Below the pieces are notes generated by a model that had not been told where the DNA came from, searched no databases, and saw only the letters and a list, made by a program, of their open reading frames with translations. From the NCBI GenBank assembly GCA_041594335.1, contig JBFHML010000047.1, positions 1-17,987 on the forward strand: a stretch of 17,987 bases of DNA, written 5' to 3'. Origin of the DNA: JAGPUQ01 sp041594335 (GTDB taxonomy: Bacteria > Pseudomonadota > Gammaproteobacteria > Pseudomonadales > Porticoccaceae). Within the stretch, counting starts at the first letter, position 1. Every line of letters starts with the position of its first letter. Positions 8,556 through 16,650 of the stretch are shown here, piece after piece. Made by a program: the position numbers and the translations under genes.

Positions 8556-9311
8556 CTAGGGGAGCGCCCGCAACTGCGCGTCCGGCGTGGGCAAACGCAT
8601 ACGCCATCGCCCGTTGCGGCCTGGATATACCCAACCCCGGATTTCTACAAGCTCGCCGCGCCAAGCGGCAAGGTCCCGCCGATGCCAGTGGCGCTGATGT
8701 TCCGGATAGATTACGGCACGAAACCCACCCGTGAATTCGACCCACCACGTATCGGCAAAGACGACGCGCTCAACTCGGCCGCGCACCCGCTGGTAACCGC
8801 CCGCCACCACGGCGTCGCTCGGCATCGCCCGATCGTCGCGCCAAAGGCCGAGGCCAGCCCCGCGCGCTGCCAGTTCGGCTTCACGCAGACAAGGGACCAA
8901 CGCCAGATTCGGAGGAATAGCCACATGATAGGCGAGGCCACGGGCCACCAGATCTTGCTCGATGCTGGCGTCACCCGCGCTCAAGTGGGCGAGCCAGCGC
9001 CCGTGGCGATCCCGCGGCTGCTGCCCGGGGTACATGGTCAGGGAAGAGGCTGCGTGCGCCACCAACTGCTGGACCCGCTCCAGAGCCGCACGCGCCAGCG
9101 GCTGGTCGGGCATGCCGCTACGTCCAAGTTCCGGCGCATTGATCCCGATCAGACGGACTCTACGCCCATCCTGGAGAACGAGAGTATCGCCATCCGTGAC
9201 CCGCGCAACCTGCACCGATTCTCCGGATCCGGGAGCACTACAGGGCGCGGCGTGGAGCGGACAACAAGCCGCCAACCAACAGAAAAACCAAAACGCGCCA
9301 GGGATACGCAT
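8556..9311 (-). CDS. Secreted thermonuclease (SNase-like) with extra C-terminal domain
   Basis: Likely exported Ca2+-dependent nuclease of the staphylococcal nuclease fold. Residues 1-21 are a hydrophobic signal sequence (MRIPGAFWFFCWLAAC); cleavage after LHA is possible, but L13-A-A-C16 also satisfies a lipobox, so a lipoprotein is an alternative. The nuclease domain (about 33-160) has DGDT (40-43), the catalytic Arg R53 and Glu E61 in VRLIGINAPE, and R105 in DRHGR; the SNase Asp40 position is Asn here. Residues 175-251 form a second module (RVRGRVERV to LVEIRGWVY) that may be another OB-like fold. Start: ATG 9311 fits the signal peptide; GTG 9332 is possible, and neither has a strong ribosome site. 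It follows rpmE by 41 bases and may be co-transcribed. Confidence 0.85.
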   Translation of the reverse strand: MRIPGAFWFFCWLAACCPLHAAPCSAPGSGESVQVARVTDGDTLVLQDGRRVRLIGINAPELGRSGMPDQPLARAALERVQQLVAHAASSLTMYPGQQPRDRHGRWLAHLSAGDASIEQDLVARGLAYHVAIPPNLALVPCLREAELAARGAGLGLWRDDRAMPSDAVVAGGYQRVRGRVERVVFADTWWVEFTGGFRAVIYPEHQRHWHRRDLAAWRGELVEIRGWVYPGRNGRWRMRLPTPDAQLRALP

Positions 9312-9352
9312 CCCCGGCGCGTCATTGATCACGGCAGACGTCGGAGGGTGAT

Positions 9353-9568
9353 TTAAGCTTTACCCGCCAAAGCGCCAAAGCGCTTGTTGAACCGATCGAT
9401 ACGACCACCGGTATCTGCAATCTTCTGCTTGCCGGTATAGAACGGATGACAGGCGGAACACACGTCCAGGTGAACCTCTTCGCTGAGGGTGGAGCCCACT
9501 GTAACGACATTGCCGCAACTGCAAGTCGCGGTTAGCTTCCCGTAAGGAGGGTGAATCTCTGCTTTCAT
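9353..9568 (-). CDS. rpmE: 50S ribosomal protein L31, zinc-binding type
   Basis: Large-subunit ribosomal protein at the inter-subunit bridge. The 71 residues align along their whole length with E. coli L31 (70 residues): MKAEIHPPYGKLTATCSCGN, LDVCSACHPFYTGKQ and GGRIDRFNKRF. C16, C18, C37 and C40 are the four zinc ligands of the C+ form, which in many bacteria is replaced by a cysteine-free paralogue during zinc starvation; no such paralogue is in this window. GAGG stands six to seven bases before the ATG at 9568. It is divergent from priA across 125 bases. Confidence 0.98.
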   Translation of the reverse strand: MKAEIHPPYGKLTATCSCGNVVTVGSTLSEEVHLDVCSACHPFYTGKQKIADTGGRIDRFNKRFGALAGKA

Positions 9569-9661
9569 GGCTTGCCTCGCGGACGTTGGTTGCGCGCCGC
9601 CGCCCGGTCATTTAAGTTGTCGACCCGAGCACCGCGCGCTGCGTACCTTTGGGAGCGCGCA

Positions 9662-9687
9662 TACTATCAGAAAGCCGTCCCCGTTCA
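9662..9687 (-). promoter_or_regulatory. Possible rpmE promoter
   Basis: On the minus strand TTGAAC (9687-9682) is followed after 16 bases by TAGTAT (9667-9662), four of six in each hexamer. It lies just before the priA start on the other strand, so polymerases on the two genes would compete. The match is moderate. Confidence 0.4.
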
Positions 9688-9693
9688 AGACAC

Positions 9694-11880
9694 ATGTCCC
9701 TACCCGACTACTACGAAGTCGCGGTGCCGTCACCGCTGCGACGGCTGTTTCACTATCGCCCGCCCGCAGAGCATCGTTATCCGCTGCTGCCTGGGACCCG
9801 CGTCCGAGTCCCTTTCGGATCTAGAAAACTCATGGGCATCGTGATCTCGGCAGGCTGCGGGGAACCACCCGGCGGGCGTACGCTGCGGGCCATTGAGGCC
9901 TCCCTCGACAGCCAACCGCTTTTGCCCGAGGACCTGCTCGGCCTGGTGTTATGGGCGGCGGATTATTACCAACATCCTCCGGGTGAGGCACTGGCCGCCA
10001 TCCTACCGACGCTGCTGCGACGCGGCACAGCGGCTCCGCTGCCGGAAATCTGGCACTGGCAATTGAGTTCCCGCGGCCTCGGACTGGGACCGGAGGCCTT
10101 TCCGCGGGCGCCGCGCCGCCGACAGCTTGTGGCGCTCCTGCGCGACGGACCGAAAACCTCGGCCGCGCTTCGCGACGCCGGAATCTCTGCCGAAGTCATC
10201 CGAACACTGGCTGCACAAACCTTGATCGAGCGTCGCACCCAACGTACCCCTTGCTATACCGCTTCCCTACTGACTGAAACACCCCCACGGCCCCACGCCG
10301 ATCAACAGGCGGCGCTGGACGCGCTGGAATTCGATCGTTTTCACGCGTATCTGCTGCATGGCGACACCGGGACCGGCAAGACCGAGATCTATCTACGCGC
10401 CATCGAACAGGTGTTGCGCCGCGGACGCCAGGCACTGGTGCTCGTCCCGGAAATTGGGCTCACGCCCCAGACCCTGGCCCGCTTCAGAGCCCGATTTGGC
10501 TGCCCAGTGGCGGCGCTGCATTCGGGGCTCGGCGAGGCCGAACGCGCACGCACCTGGCTCGGCGTACGAGAAGGCGACATCCGTATTCTGATCGGCACGC
10601 GCTCAGCCGCATTCGCCCCGTTGCGGGACTTGGGCATCATTATCGTGGACGAGGAGCACGACCTGTCCTACAAGCAACAGGATGGCTTTCGGTACTCTGC
10701 TCGGGATCTGGCGGTAATGCGCGCGCAACGGGCAGCCATCCCCATCCTATTGGGCTCGGCGACCCCCTCTCTGGAGAGTCTCTACAATGCATCGCGCGGC
10801 CGCTATCGAACACTGCGTCTGACACAGCGAGCCGGCGCCGCCGCGCCGCGCTGGGAGCTGGTCGATCTACGCCGCGCCGGGTTGCGGGACGGCCTTTCGG
10901 CAGCCGCGCTGGACGCCATCACCACGACCTTGGCGGCGGGCCGACAGGTGTTGGTGTTCCTCAACCGCAGAGGATACGCTACTGCGCTGCTGTGCCACGA
11001 CTGCGCCTGGATCGGCAGTTGTCCCCACTGTGAAACCCGGCTGACCGTACACTTGGGCACGGCACGCATGATCTGTCATCACTGCGGTTATCGCCGCGCC
11101 CTCGCCACGCATTGTCCGGATTGCCGCAGCGATCATCTGCAGTTGCTCGGCCAGGGAACCGAAAAGGCCGAAAGCACGTTGCGGGAACTGTTCCCGAATA
11201 CTCCCGTGGTACGGGTCGACCGTGATTCGACACGAGGACGCCACAGCCTAGAGCGCAAACTCACACAGATTCAGGCAGGTGGACCCTGTATCCTCGTCGG
11301 CACACAGATGCTTGCCAAAGGACACCATTTTCCGGACCTCGAGCTAGCGGTCATCCTCAGTGCCGACGACGCACTCATGAGCCCGGATTTCCGCGGTAGC
11401 GAGCGCCTCGGACAACTGTTGACGCAGGTCGCCGGGCGCGCCGGGCGCGGCACGCATCCGGGCCGCGTACTGGTACAAAGCCACTATGGCGACCACCCCT
11501 TGCTCCAGACACTGGCCGACAACGGCTACGCGGTGTTCGCCGCACAATTGTTGCTGCAGCGCGCAGCGACAGGGATGCCCCCCAGCGGCGCTCTGGCGCT
11601 GATACGCGCCGAGGCCCCATCCGCCACCCACGCTGAAACCTTACTCGCGACCGCGCGCCGTATCGGTGAAGCACTGGCTCCTGCCGTACGCTTCATGGGC
11701 CCACTGCCAGCCCCGTTGGAGAAACGTGGCGGTCGTTATCGCTTTTTGTTGTCGCTCAGCTGTAGCCAACGCGGCCCCTTGCACCAACTGCTCTCCACGC
11801 TGGCGGTCCGGCTGGAAACACTGCCAGAGGCGCGCCCTGTGCGCTGGAGCATCGATATCGACCCCCAGGAAATGCTCTGA
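9694..11880 (+). CDS. priA: Primosomal protein N', replication restart helicase PriA
   Basis: 3'-to-5' DNA helicase that recognises stalled forks and D-loops and starts reloading of DnaB. The 728-residue product (E. coli 732) has the 3'-end-binding domain (1-105), a winged-helix region (about 120-190), the SF2 helicase core with Walker A GDTGTGKT (223-230) and Walker B DEEH (319-322), and two zinc sites made by eight cysteines: C434, C437, C443, C446, C461, C464, C474 and C477. The C-terminal domain is present and complete. Start: ATG 9694 begins the conserved MSLPDYYEVAVPSPL; an in-frame ATG at 9649 would add 15 residues not expected. The ribosome site before 9694 is weak (AAGA), consistent with low expression. 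It is convergent with der. Confidence 0.98.
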   Translation: MSLPDYYEVAVPSPLRRLFHYRPPAEHRYPLLPGTRVRVPFGSRKLMGIVISAGCGEPPGGRTLRAIEASLDSQPLLPEDLLGLVLWAADYYQHPPGEALAAILPTLLRRGTAAPLPEIWHWQLSSRGLGLGPEAFPRAPRRRQLVALLRDGPKTSAALRDAGISAEVIRTLAAQTLIERRTQRTPCYTASLLTETPPRPHADQQAALDALEFDRFHAYLLHGDTGTGKTEIYLRAIEQVLRRGRQALVLVPEIGLTPQTLARFRARFGCPVAALHSGLGEAERARTWLGVREGDIRILIGTRSAAFAPLRDLGIIIVDEEHDLSYKQQDGFRYSARDLAVMRAQRAAIPILLGSATPSLESLYNASRGRYRTLRLTQRAGAAAPRWELVDLRRAGLRDGLSAAALDAITTTLAAGRQVLVFLNRRGYATALLCHDCAWIGSCPHCETRLTVHLGTARMICHHCGYRRALATHCPDCRSDHLQLLGQGTEKAESTLRELFPNTPVVRVDRDSTRGRHSLERKLTQIQAGGPCILVGTQMLAKGHHFPDLELAVILSADDALMSPDFRGSERLGQLLTQVAGRAGRGTHPGRVLVQSHYGDHPLLQTLADNGYAVFAAQLLLQRAATGMPPSGALALIRAEAPSATHAETLLATARRIGEALAPAVRFMGPLPAPLEKRGGRYRFLLSLSCSQRGPLHQLLSTLAVRLETLPEARPVRWSIDIDPQEML

Positions 11881-11960
11881 ATCGATCGAACGGAAAAGAC
11901 GCGATACCGGTGCCCATGGATTGCCGCAGCAACAGGAATTCAACCGGAGCCAGGCTCGGG

Positions 11961-13361
11961 TTAGCGGCCTGGTTTCTTGTAATGCGCAAAGGCGCGCCGT
12001 TTCTTGGCGATCTGGCGCGGCGTCAGCTCGTTACGGCGTCCTGCGAACGGGTTTTCTGGCGATTTCAGCTCAATGCGAACGGGCGTACCCTGCAATTCCA
12101 GCGCGCGCCGATACGCCTTCTCCAGATAACGCACATAGTGCGCGGGCAAGGCTTCTACCTGACTCCCGTGAATCACGACCAACGGCGGATTGCGTCCGCC
12201 AGGATGCGCAAATCTCGGCTTGATCCGCCGACCCCGCACCATAGGCGGCGGATGGGCCGCGATCGCCTGATGCAAAATGCGAGTCAGGCGTGCGCTCCCA
12301 TAATGGTCGGTTGCGGCGCGATGGGCGCGTTGCAGCGCCGGGTAAAGATTCCCCACGCCGCTACCGTGTAGCGCAGAGATAAAGTGTACTTCGACAAAAT
12401 CGGCAAACCGCAACCGTCGCTCGAGCTCACGTCGCACCCAGGTACGCTGCTCGGCCGGGAGACCATCCCATTTGTTCACGGCCAACACCGTTGCCCTGCC
12501 CTGCTCGAGACAATGGCCGAGCAGGTGCAAATCCTGATCGACCAGTCCTTCGCTGGCGTCCATCATTAACACCGTCACCTCGGCATCGTCGATGGCCTGC
12601 AGCGTCTTGACGATGGAGAACTTTTCCACCGCCAGATCGACACTCTTGCGGCGTCGGACGCCCGCGGTATCAATCAAGGTATAACGGACATCGTCACGCA
12701 CATAGTCGATATAGATGCTGTCGCGCGTGGTGCCCGGCTGATCAAACACGACCACCCGATCTTCGCCCAACAGCCGATTCACCAGAGTAGATTTGCCTAC
12801 ATTCGGACGCCCCACCACCGCGACGCGGATTCCACGCTCAGCGTCGGTCGCTACGGAGGGTGCCTCGGGCTCGGGCAAGGCCGCCGACAGCACCTGCAAC
12901 AGCGCCTGAACGCCGCGCCCCCCCGTAGCGGAAATCGGCAGCAGATGTTGGAATCCCAAGCGATGAAAATCGCCGAGAACGACGTCGGGATTCCCACCAT
13001 CGATCTTGTTGGCGACCAGATAGACCGGCGCCGAGCTGTGCCGCAGCCGGGCCGCAAGCTCTTCATCCACGACGGTCAGTCCCTGCTGGCTATCGACCAT
13101 GAACACTATGGCATCGGCTTCTGCCATGGCGCGGTAGGACTGCTCAGCCATCGCGCTATCGATACCACGCTCATCCCCGGTGATGCCACCGGTATCGACC
13201 ACGAGAAAACGCCGCCCTTCGAACTGCGCTTCCCCATAACGACGATCCCGCGTCAACCCAGGGAAGTCGGCCACCAAGGCATCTCGCGAACGAGTCAGAC
13301 GATTAAATAGGGTCGATTTGCCCACATTGGGGCGCCCGACCAGGGCGACGGTAGGCAACAT
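11961..13361 (-). CDS. der: Ribosome biogenesis GTPase Der (EngA)
   Basis: Essential GTPase with two tandem G domains that assists maturation of the 50S subunit. The 466 residues contain domain 1 with GRPNVGKS (9-16), DTGG (56-59) and NKID (118-121); domain 2 with GRPNVGKS (184-191), DTAG (231-234) and NKWD (296-299); and a C-terminal KH-like domain (about 350-440) ending in a basic tail. All nucleotide-binding motifs are intact. The ATG at 13361 starts directly at the first G domain (MLPTVALVGRPNVGKS). It follows bamB by 40 bases and ends the minus-strand block, as in E. coli. Confidence 0.98.
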   Translation of the reverse strand: MLPTVALVGRPNVGKSTLFNRLTRSRDALVADFPGLTRDRRYGEAQFEGRRFLVVDTGGITGDERGIDSAMAEQSYRAMAEADAIVFMVDSQQGLTVVDEELAARLRHSSAPVYLVANKIDGGNPDVVLGDFHRLGFQHLLPISATGGRGVQALLQVLSAALPEPEAPSVATDAERGIRVAVVGRPNVGKSTLVNRLLGEDRVVVFDQPGTTRDSIYIDYVRDDVRYTLIDTAGVRRRKSVDLAVEKFSIVKTLQAIDDAEVTVLMMDASEGLVDQDLHLLGHCLEQGRATVLAVNKWDGLPAEQRTWVRRELERRLRFADFVEVHFISALHGSGVGNLYPALQRAHRAATDHYGSARLTRILHQAIAAHPPPMVRGRRIKPRFAHPGGRNPPLVVIHGSQVEALPAHYVRYLEKAYRRALELQGTPVRIELKSPENPFAGRRNELTPRQIAKKRRAFAHYKKPGR

Positions 13362-13401
13362 GGACTGGGAACTCGGGGCGGCAGAGATTCAACCGCCCAT
13401 T

Positions 13402-14646
13402 CTACTCGCCCTTGCGACCTTTCTGTGCGACTTCTCGCACCACATAGGCATTGAGATTGCCGTCGTTATCCTGAACATAGAGCCGCTCGCCATCGGTCAC
13501 CATGGGCACGCTTACTCCGTCGCTATCGACCTTCCTTCGCCCCACGACCTGGCCATCGACGGCAGCCAGCAAGTGCACATAGCCTTCGGCATCCGCCACT
13601 GCAACCCAGTCACCCATCGCCGTCGGTGCGGTCAACTGCCGGCCACGCAGCGCCGAATTGACCCACAACTCCTGTCCACCCGTGGCACGCAAAGCGGTCA
13701 CTCGATCCCGCATATCGACAATATACAGCTGGTTGAGGCTGAGAGCCGGAGCGCGATGACTAGAGGCTTCGCGAGCCCATAGCTCCCTGCCACTGCCGCG
13801 GGTAAAAGCGCCGACGCGCCCTTGATAACTCACCGCGTACAGGATGTCCCCTCCCAGCACCGGCGTATTCAGATCGACCATGCGCTCGAGTTCGGTACGC
13901 CCACTGGGCATCGCCACACGAGTTTCCCAACGCGGGTTTCCCGTCGCCGCGTCGAGCGCGACCAGCTTGCCGTTGGCGAAGGCGACCAATACCAGGCCAT
14001 CCACAATCAACGGGGTCGCGGTCCCGCGCAAGGTCAGTATTGGCAAGTCCATCTCGAACAGCCAGCGCCTGCTGCCATCCGCCGCGGACAGGCCATAGAC
14101 CTTGGCGTCTTGGGTTTGAACCACCACCAGATCCTGGGATGCCGCGGCCGGCGCAAGAATCTCGCTGGAGAGATTGACCCGCCAGGCTTCCTCACCATTG
14201 CCAGTGTGTAGGGCCACCAAATCGCCGCTCAATGTGCCCACCAGCGCGAGCCCGCCACCGACTCCGACACCACCGGCCAGGCCAACCTGCAGATCTGTGC
14301 GCCACAGGCGATCGCCCTCGGCTGCCGCCACGGCCACCACCCGCCCCTCAGGCCCAGCCGCATAAACGCTGCCGTCGGAAAAAGCGGGGCTGAGTATCGC
14401 CTCGAAGGTTTTTTGACCTTCGCCCACGCGCATTCGCCACACTCGGTCCAGCTCGACCCGCGCCTGAATATCCTCCAGCTCCGCGGGTTCGTCAGCAGCG
14501 GCGTCATCCTCGACCGGCTGGCTATCTTCGCCGCCAACAGCAACCTGGGAGGAGGTGTCCGCGGGTTCTTCGTCGCCCCAAAACTTCAAGCTGCCGCAAC
14601 CAGACAGCGACAACCCCAGGACGAGCAATGACAAAACCCGCTTCAC
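13402..14646 (-). CDS. bamB: Outer-membrane protein assembly factor BamB (lipoprotein)
   Basis: Lipoprotein subunit of the BAM complex that binds BamA and helps insert beta-barrel proteins into the outer membrane. The 414 residues start with a lipoprotein signal peptide whose lipobox is L-S-G-C17; Gly at +2 predicts transfer to the outer membrane. The rest is an eight-bladed propeller of PQQ-like repeats, visible as recurring A-x2-G-x2-x-W segments such as ALDAATGNPRWETRV, HTGNGEEAWRVNL and RATGGQELWVNSA. Between the lipid anchor and the first blade, about residues 24-60 are strongly acidic and low-complexity, longer than I recall for E. coli (392 residues in total). The start ATG overlaps the yfgM stop by four bases (ATGA), implying coupling. 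Confidence 0.95.
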   Translation of the reverse strand: MKRVLSLLVLGLSLSGCGSLKFWGDEEPADTSSQVAVGGEDSQPVEDDAAADEPAELEDIQARVELDRVWRMRVGEGQKTFEAILSPAFSDGSVYAAGPEGRVVAVAAAEGDRLWRTDLQVGLAGGVGVGGGLALVGTLSGDLVALHTGNGEEAWRVNLSSEILAPAAASQDLVVVQTQDAKVYGLSAADGSRRWLFEMDLPILTLRGTATPLIVDGLVLVAFANGKLVALDAATGNPRWETRVAMPSGRTELERMVDLNTPVLGGDILYAVSYQGRVGAFTRGSGRELWAREASSHRAPALSLNQLYIVDMRDRVTALRATGGQELWVNSALRGRQLTAPTAMGDWVAVADAEGYVHLLAAVDGQVVGRRKVDSDGVSVPMVTDGERLYVQDNDGNLNAYVVREVAQKGRKGE

Positions 14647-15326
14647 GACGCGTCCTCCATGCCCGGCGCGGGCTGTAACTGCTCGAGTTTGATACGCAGC
14701 AAGGCCGCCAACAGGCCATTGCCCCCCCCGTCGGCCGCCGTCACCGCCGTCTGATAGGCCTCGTACGCCGCATCCAGATCCCCGCGCGCATAATGGATAT
14801 CTCCCCGGGCCTCCGCGAACTCTGCCGCCAACTGCGTCGGTTCCTCCAGAGTGGCCAGCTGGAGCGCTTCGTCGTAAGCTTCCTGTGCAGAGCGCACCCG
14901 CACCAATCGCAGTCTCGCGAGCAGCGCCAGCTCTGGGTCTGCGCTGCGCTCCATCGCCGCCCGCAGCTGGGCCGCGGCCGCCTCGAAATCTCCGCGAGCC
15001 ACAGCCAGACGAGCAAGCATCAGCCCCCCTAACGTCCCGTATTGGGTATCGCCGTACTCCGTGCTGAGCAGCTCGGCGTTATCCACCATCGTCTGCAAGG
15101 CCTCGCCATCCAACTCCTCGACAGGCGTACCGGCGGCAGCTGACAGCATTTCTTCGTAATGTAATGACGCCGCCGCGGCACGGCTGTCTCGGGCCTGCTG
15201 CCACTGCTGCCAGCCAAACCAGCCACCGACGCCCAAAATCAACGCCAGGGCCAGCGGAGCGCCATACTGCTTCCACCAACGCCGCAGCGCCTCGAGTTGT
15301 TCCTGGTCGGAAAGATGATCTGCCAT
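14643..15326 (-). CDS. yfgM: YfgM-like membrane-anchored TPR protein
   Basis: Inner-membrane protein of the YfgM family; in E. coli YfgM works with PpiD as an ancillary part of the SecYEG translocon that hands secreted proteins to periplasmic chaperones. The 227 residues have a charged cytoplasmic N-terminus (DQEQLEALRRWWKQYG), one transmembrane helix (about 22-40, GAPLALALILGVGGWFGW), and a periplasmic domain of helical tetratricopeptide-like repeats, seen in ARLAVARGDFEAAAAQLRAA and GDIHYARGDLDAAYEAYQTA. The N-terminal WWKxYG pattern and the place between hisS and bamB support the assignment. ATG 15326 lies 15 bases after the hisS stop with a modest purine-rich ribosome site. Its stop overlaps bamB. 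Confidence 0.92.
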   Translation of the reverse strand: MADHLSDQEQLEALRRWWKQYGAPLALALILGVGGWFGWQQWQQARDSRAAAASLHYEEMLSAAAGTPVEELDGEALQTMVDNAELLSTEYGDTQYGTLGGLMLARLAVARGDFEAAAAQLRAAMERSADPELALLARLRLVRVRSAQEAYDEALQLATLEEPTQLAAEFAEARGDIHYARGDLDAAYEAYQTAVTAADGGGNGLLAALLRIKLEQLQPAPGMEDAS

Positions 15327-15341
15327 GATGGTTGTCTCTGA

Positions 15342-16634
15342 TTATTCGTTGCCGCCCGCGGATTCGCGAGCGGTGCGCAATACCTTGGCCACCTGCTCCC
15401 ATGCCAGCAGCTGCTGCGGCTGGTCCTCGCGCAGGCATTTGACGGTCAGGCTGCTCGAATCCAGCTCCGCTTCCCCCAGAATCAAGGCGAAAGCCGCGCC
15501 GCTTCGATCCGCGCGTTTGAGCTGACTTTTCAGGCTGCCGCCACCACAGTGGCACTGTAAGCGCAGGCCCGGGACTGCGTCGCGCAACCGCTCCGCGACT
15601 GGCAGCGCCGCCGCCGCCACCGCATCGGCCACCACCAAGTACGCATCGGGCAGCCCGCGATCTGGCGCCTGTGTCCCTTCGACCGCCTCCAACAACATCA
15701 ACAATCGCTCGAGGCCAATGCCAAACCCAATCGCAGGCGTCGGCTTACCACCCAGCTGCGCAACCAAACCGTCAAAGCGGCCGCCCGCGCAGGCAGTCGC
15801 CTGAGCGCCGAGACGACTGCTGGTCCATTCGAAAACGGTTTTCCCGTAATAATCCAGCCCACGCACCAAGGAAGGATTGATGCGATAACGCACGCCGGCC
15901 TTATCCAAGCGCAAACACAGACCGTCAAAATGCTGCTTGGATTCGTCGTCGTAGTAATCGGCGAGCCTGGGGGCATCGGCTAGCAACGCGCGGGTTTCCT
16001 CCGCCTTGCTGTCGAGAATGCGCAGCGGGTTGGTTCCAAGGCGCCGCTGGCTGTCCTCGTCGAGCTCCGCACGGCGCTCGGATAAATAAGCCACTAAGGC
16101 CTCCCGGTACGCCCCACGCGACTCGGCGCTGCCCAACGAGTTCAGCTCCAACACCAATGCGTCGCGCACTCCCAACTGGCGCCACAAACGATCGGTCATG
16201 GCGAGCATCTCAGCATCGATATCTGGCCCGGGAAGGCCAAACACCTCAGCCCCGAGCTGATGAAACTGGCGCAACCGCCCCTTCTGCGGCCGCTCATGGC
16301 GAAACATGGGCCCGCGATACCACAACCGCTGTACCGAATCGCGCAACAAGCCGTGCTGCGCGGCGGCGCGGACGCAACCGGCAGTACCTTCGGGACGCAA
16401 AGTGACACTATCGCCATTGCGATCCGAGAAGGTGTACATCTCCTTTTCAACGATGTCCGTGACCTCGCCGATAGATCGCCGGAACAACTCCGTGCTCTCC
16501 AGCAGCGGCAAACGGACTTCCCGATAGCCGTAGGCTGTCAGCAGCTCGGCAAGTGTCGTCTCGAGAAGACGCCACGCCGGGGTCTCCTCGGGCAATATGT
16601 CATTCATTCCCCGCAGGGACCGGATCGAAAGCAA
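15342..16634 (-). CDS. hisS: Histidine--tRNA ligase
   Basis: Class II aminoacyl-tRNA synthetase that charges tRNA-His, cytoplasmic homodimer. The product is 430 residues from the chosen start (E. coli 424). Visible are the N-terminal SLRGMNDILPEE, motif 2 around FRHERPQKGRLRQFHQ (111-126), the histidine-binding LVRGLDYYGKTVFEW, motif 3 GFGIGLERLL, and the C-terminal anticodon-binding domain with GGGSLKSQLKRADRSGA. Start: no ATG or GTG is available between the ispG stop and the conserved RGMND; TTG at 16634 with GGGG eight bases upstream gives MLSIRSLRGMND, the expected length. A frame open to GTG or ATG-type starts near 16856 lies inside ispG and adds unrelated residues. ATG within RGMND would delete conserved residues. 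Confidence 0.93.
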   Translation of the reverse strand: MLSIRSLRGMNDILPEETPAWRLLETTLAELLTAYGYREVRLPLLESTELFRRSIGEVTDIVEKEMYTFSDRNGDSVTLRPEGTAGCVRAAAQHGLLRDSVQRLWYRGPMFRHERPQKGRLRQFHQLGAEVFGLPGPDIDAEMLAMTDRLWRQLGVRDALVLELNSLGSAESRGAYREALVAYLSERRAELDEDSQRRLGTNPLRILDSKAEETRALLADAPRLADYYDDESKQHFDGLCLRLDKAGVRYRINPSLVRGLDYYGKTVFEWTSSRLGAQATACAGGRFDGLVAQLGGKPTPAIGFGIGLERLLMLLEAVEGTQAPDRGLPDAYLVVADAVAAAALPVAERLRDAVPGLRLQCHCGGGSLKSQLKRADRSGAAFALILGEAELDSSSLTVKCLREDQPQQLLAWEQVAKVLRTARESAGGNE

Positions 16635-16650
16635 TGGTAAAACCCCGGAT

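Noticed and set aside
11941..11960. Imperfect hairpin after the der stop
   Set aside because: Short stem with an internal mismatch and three-base loop, no T-run; too weak to call a terminator.
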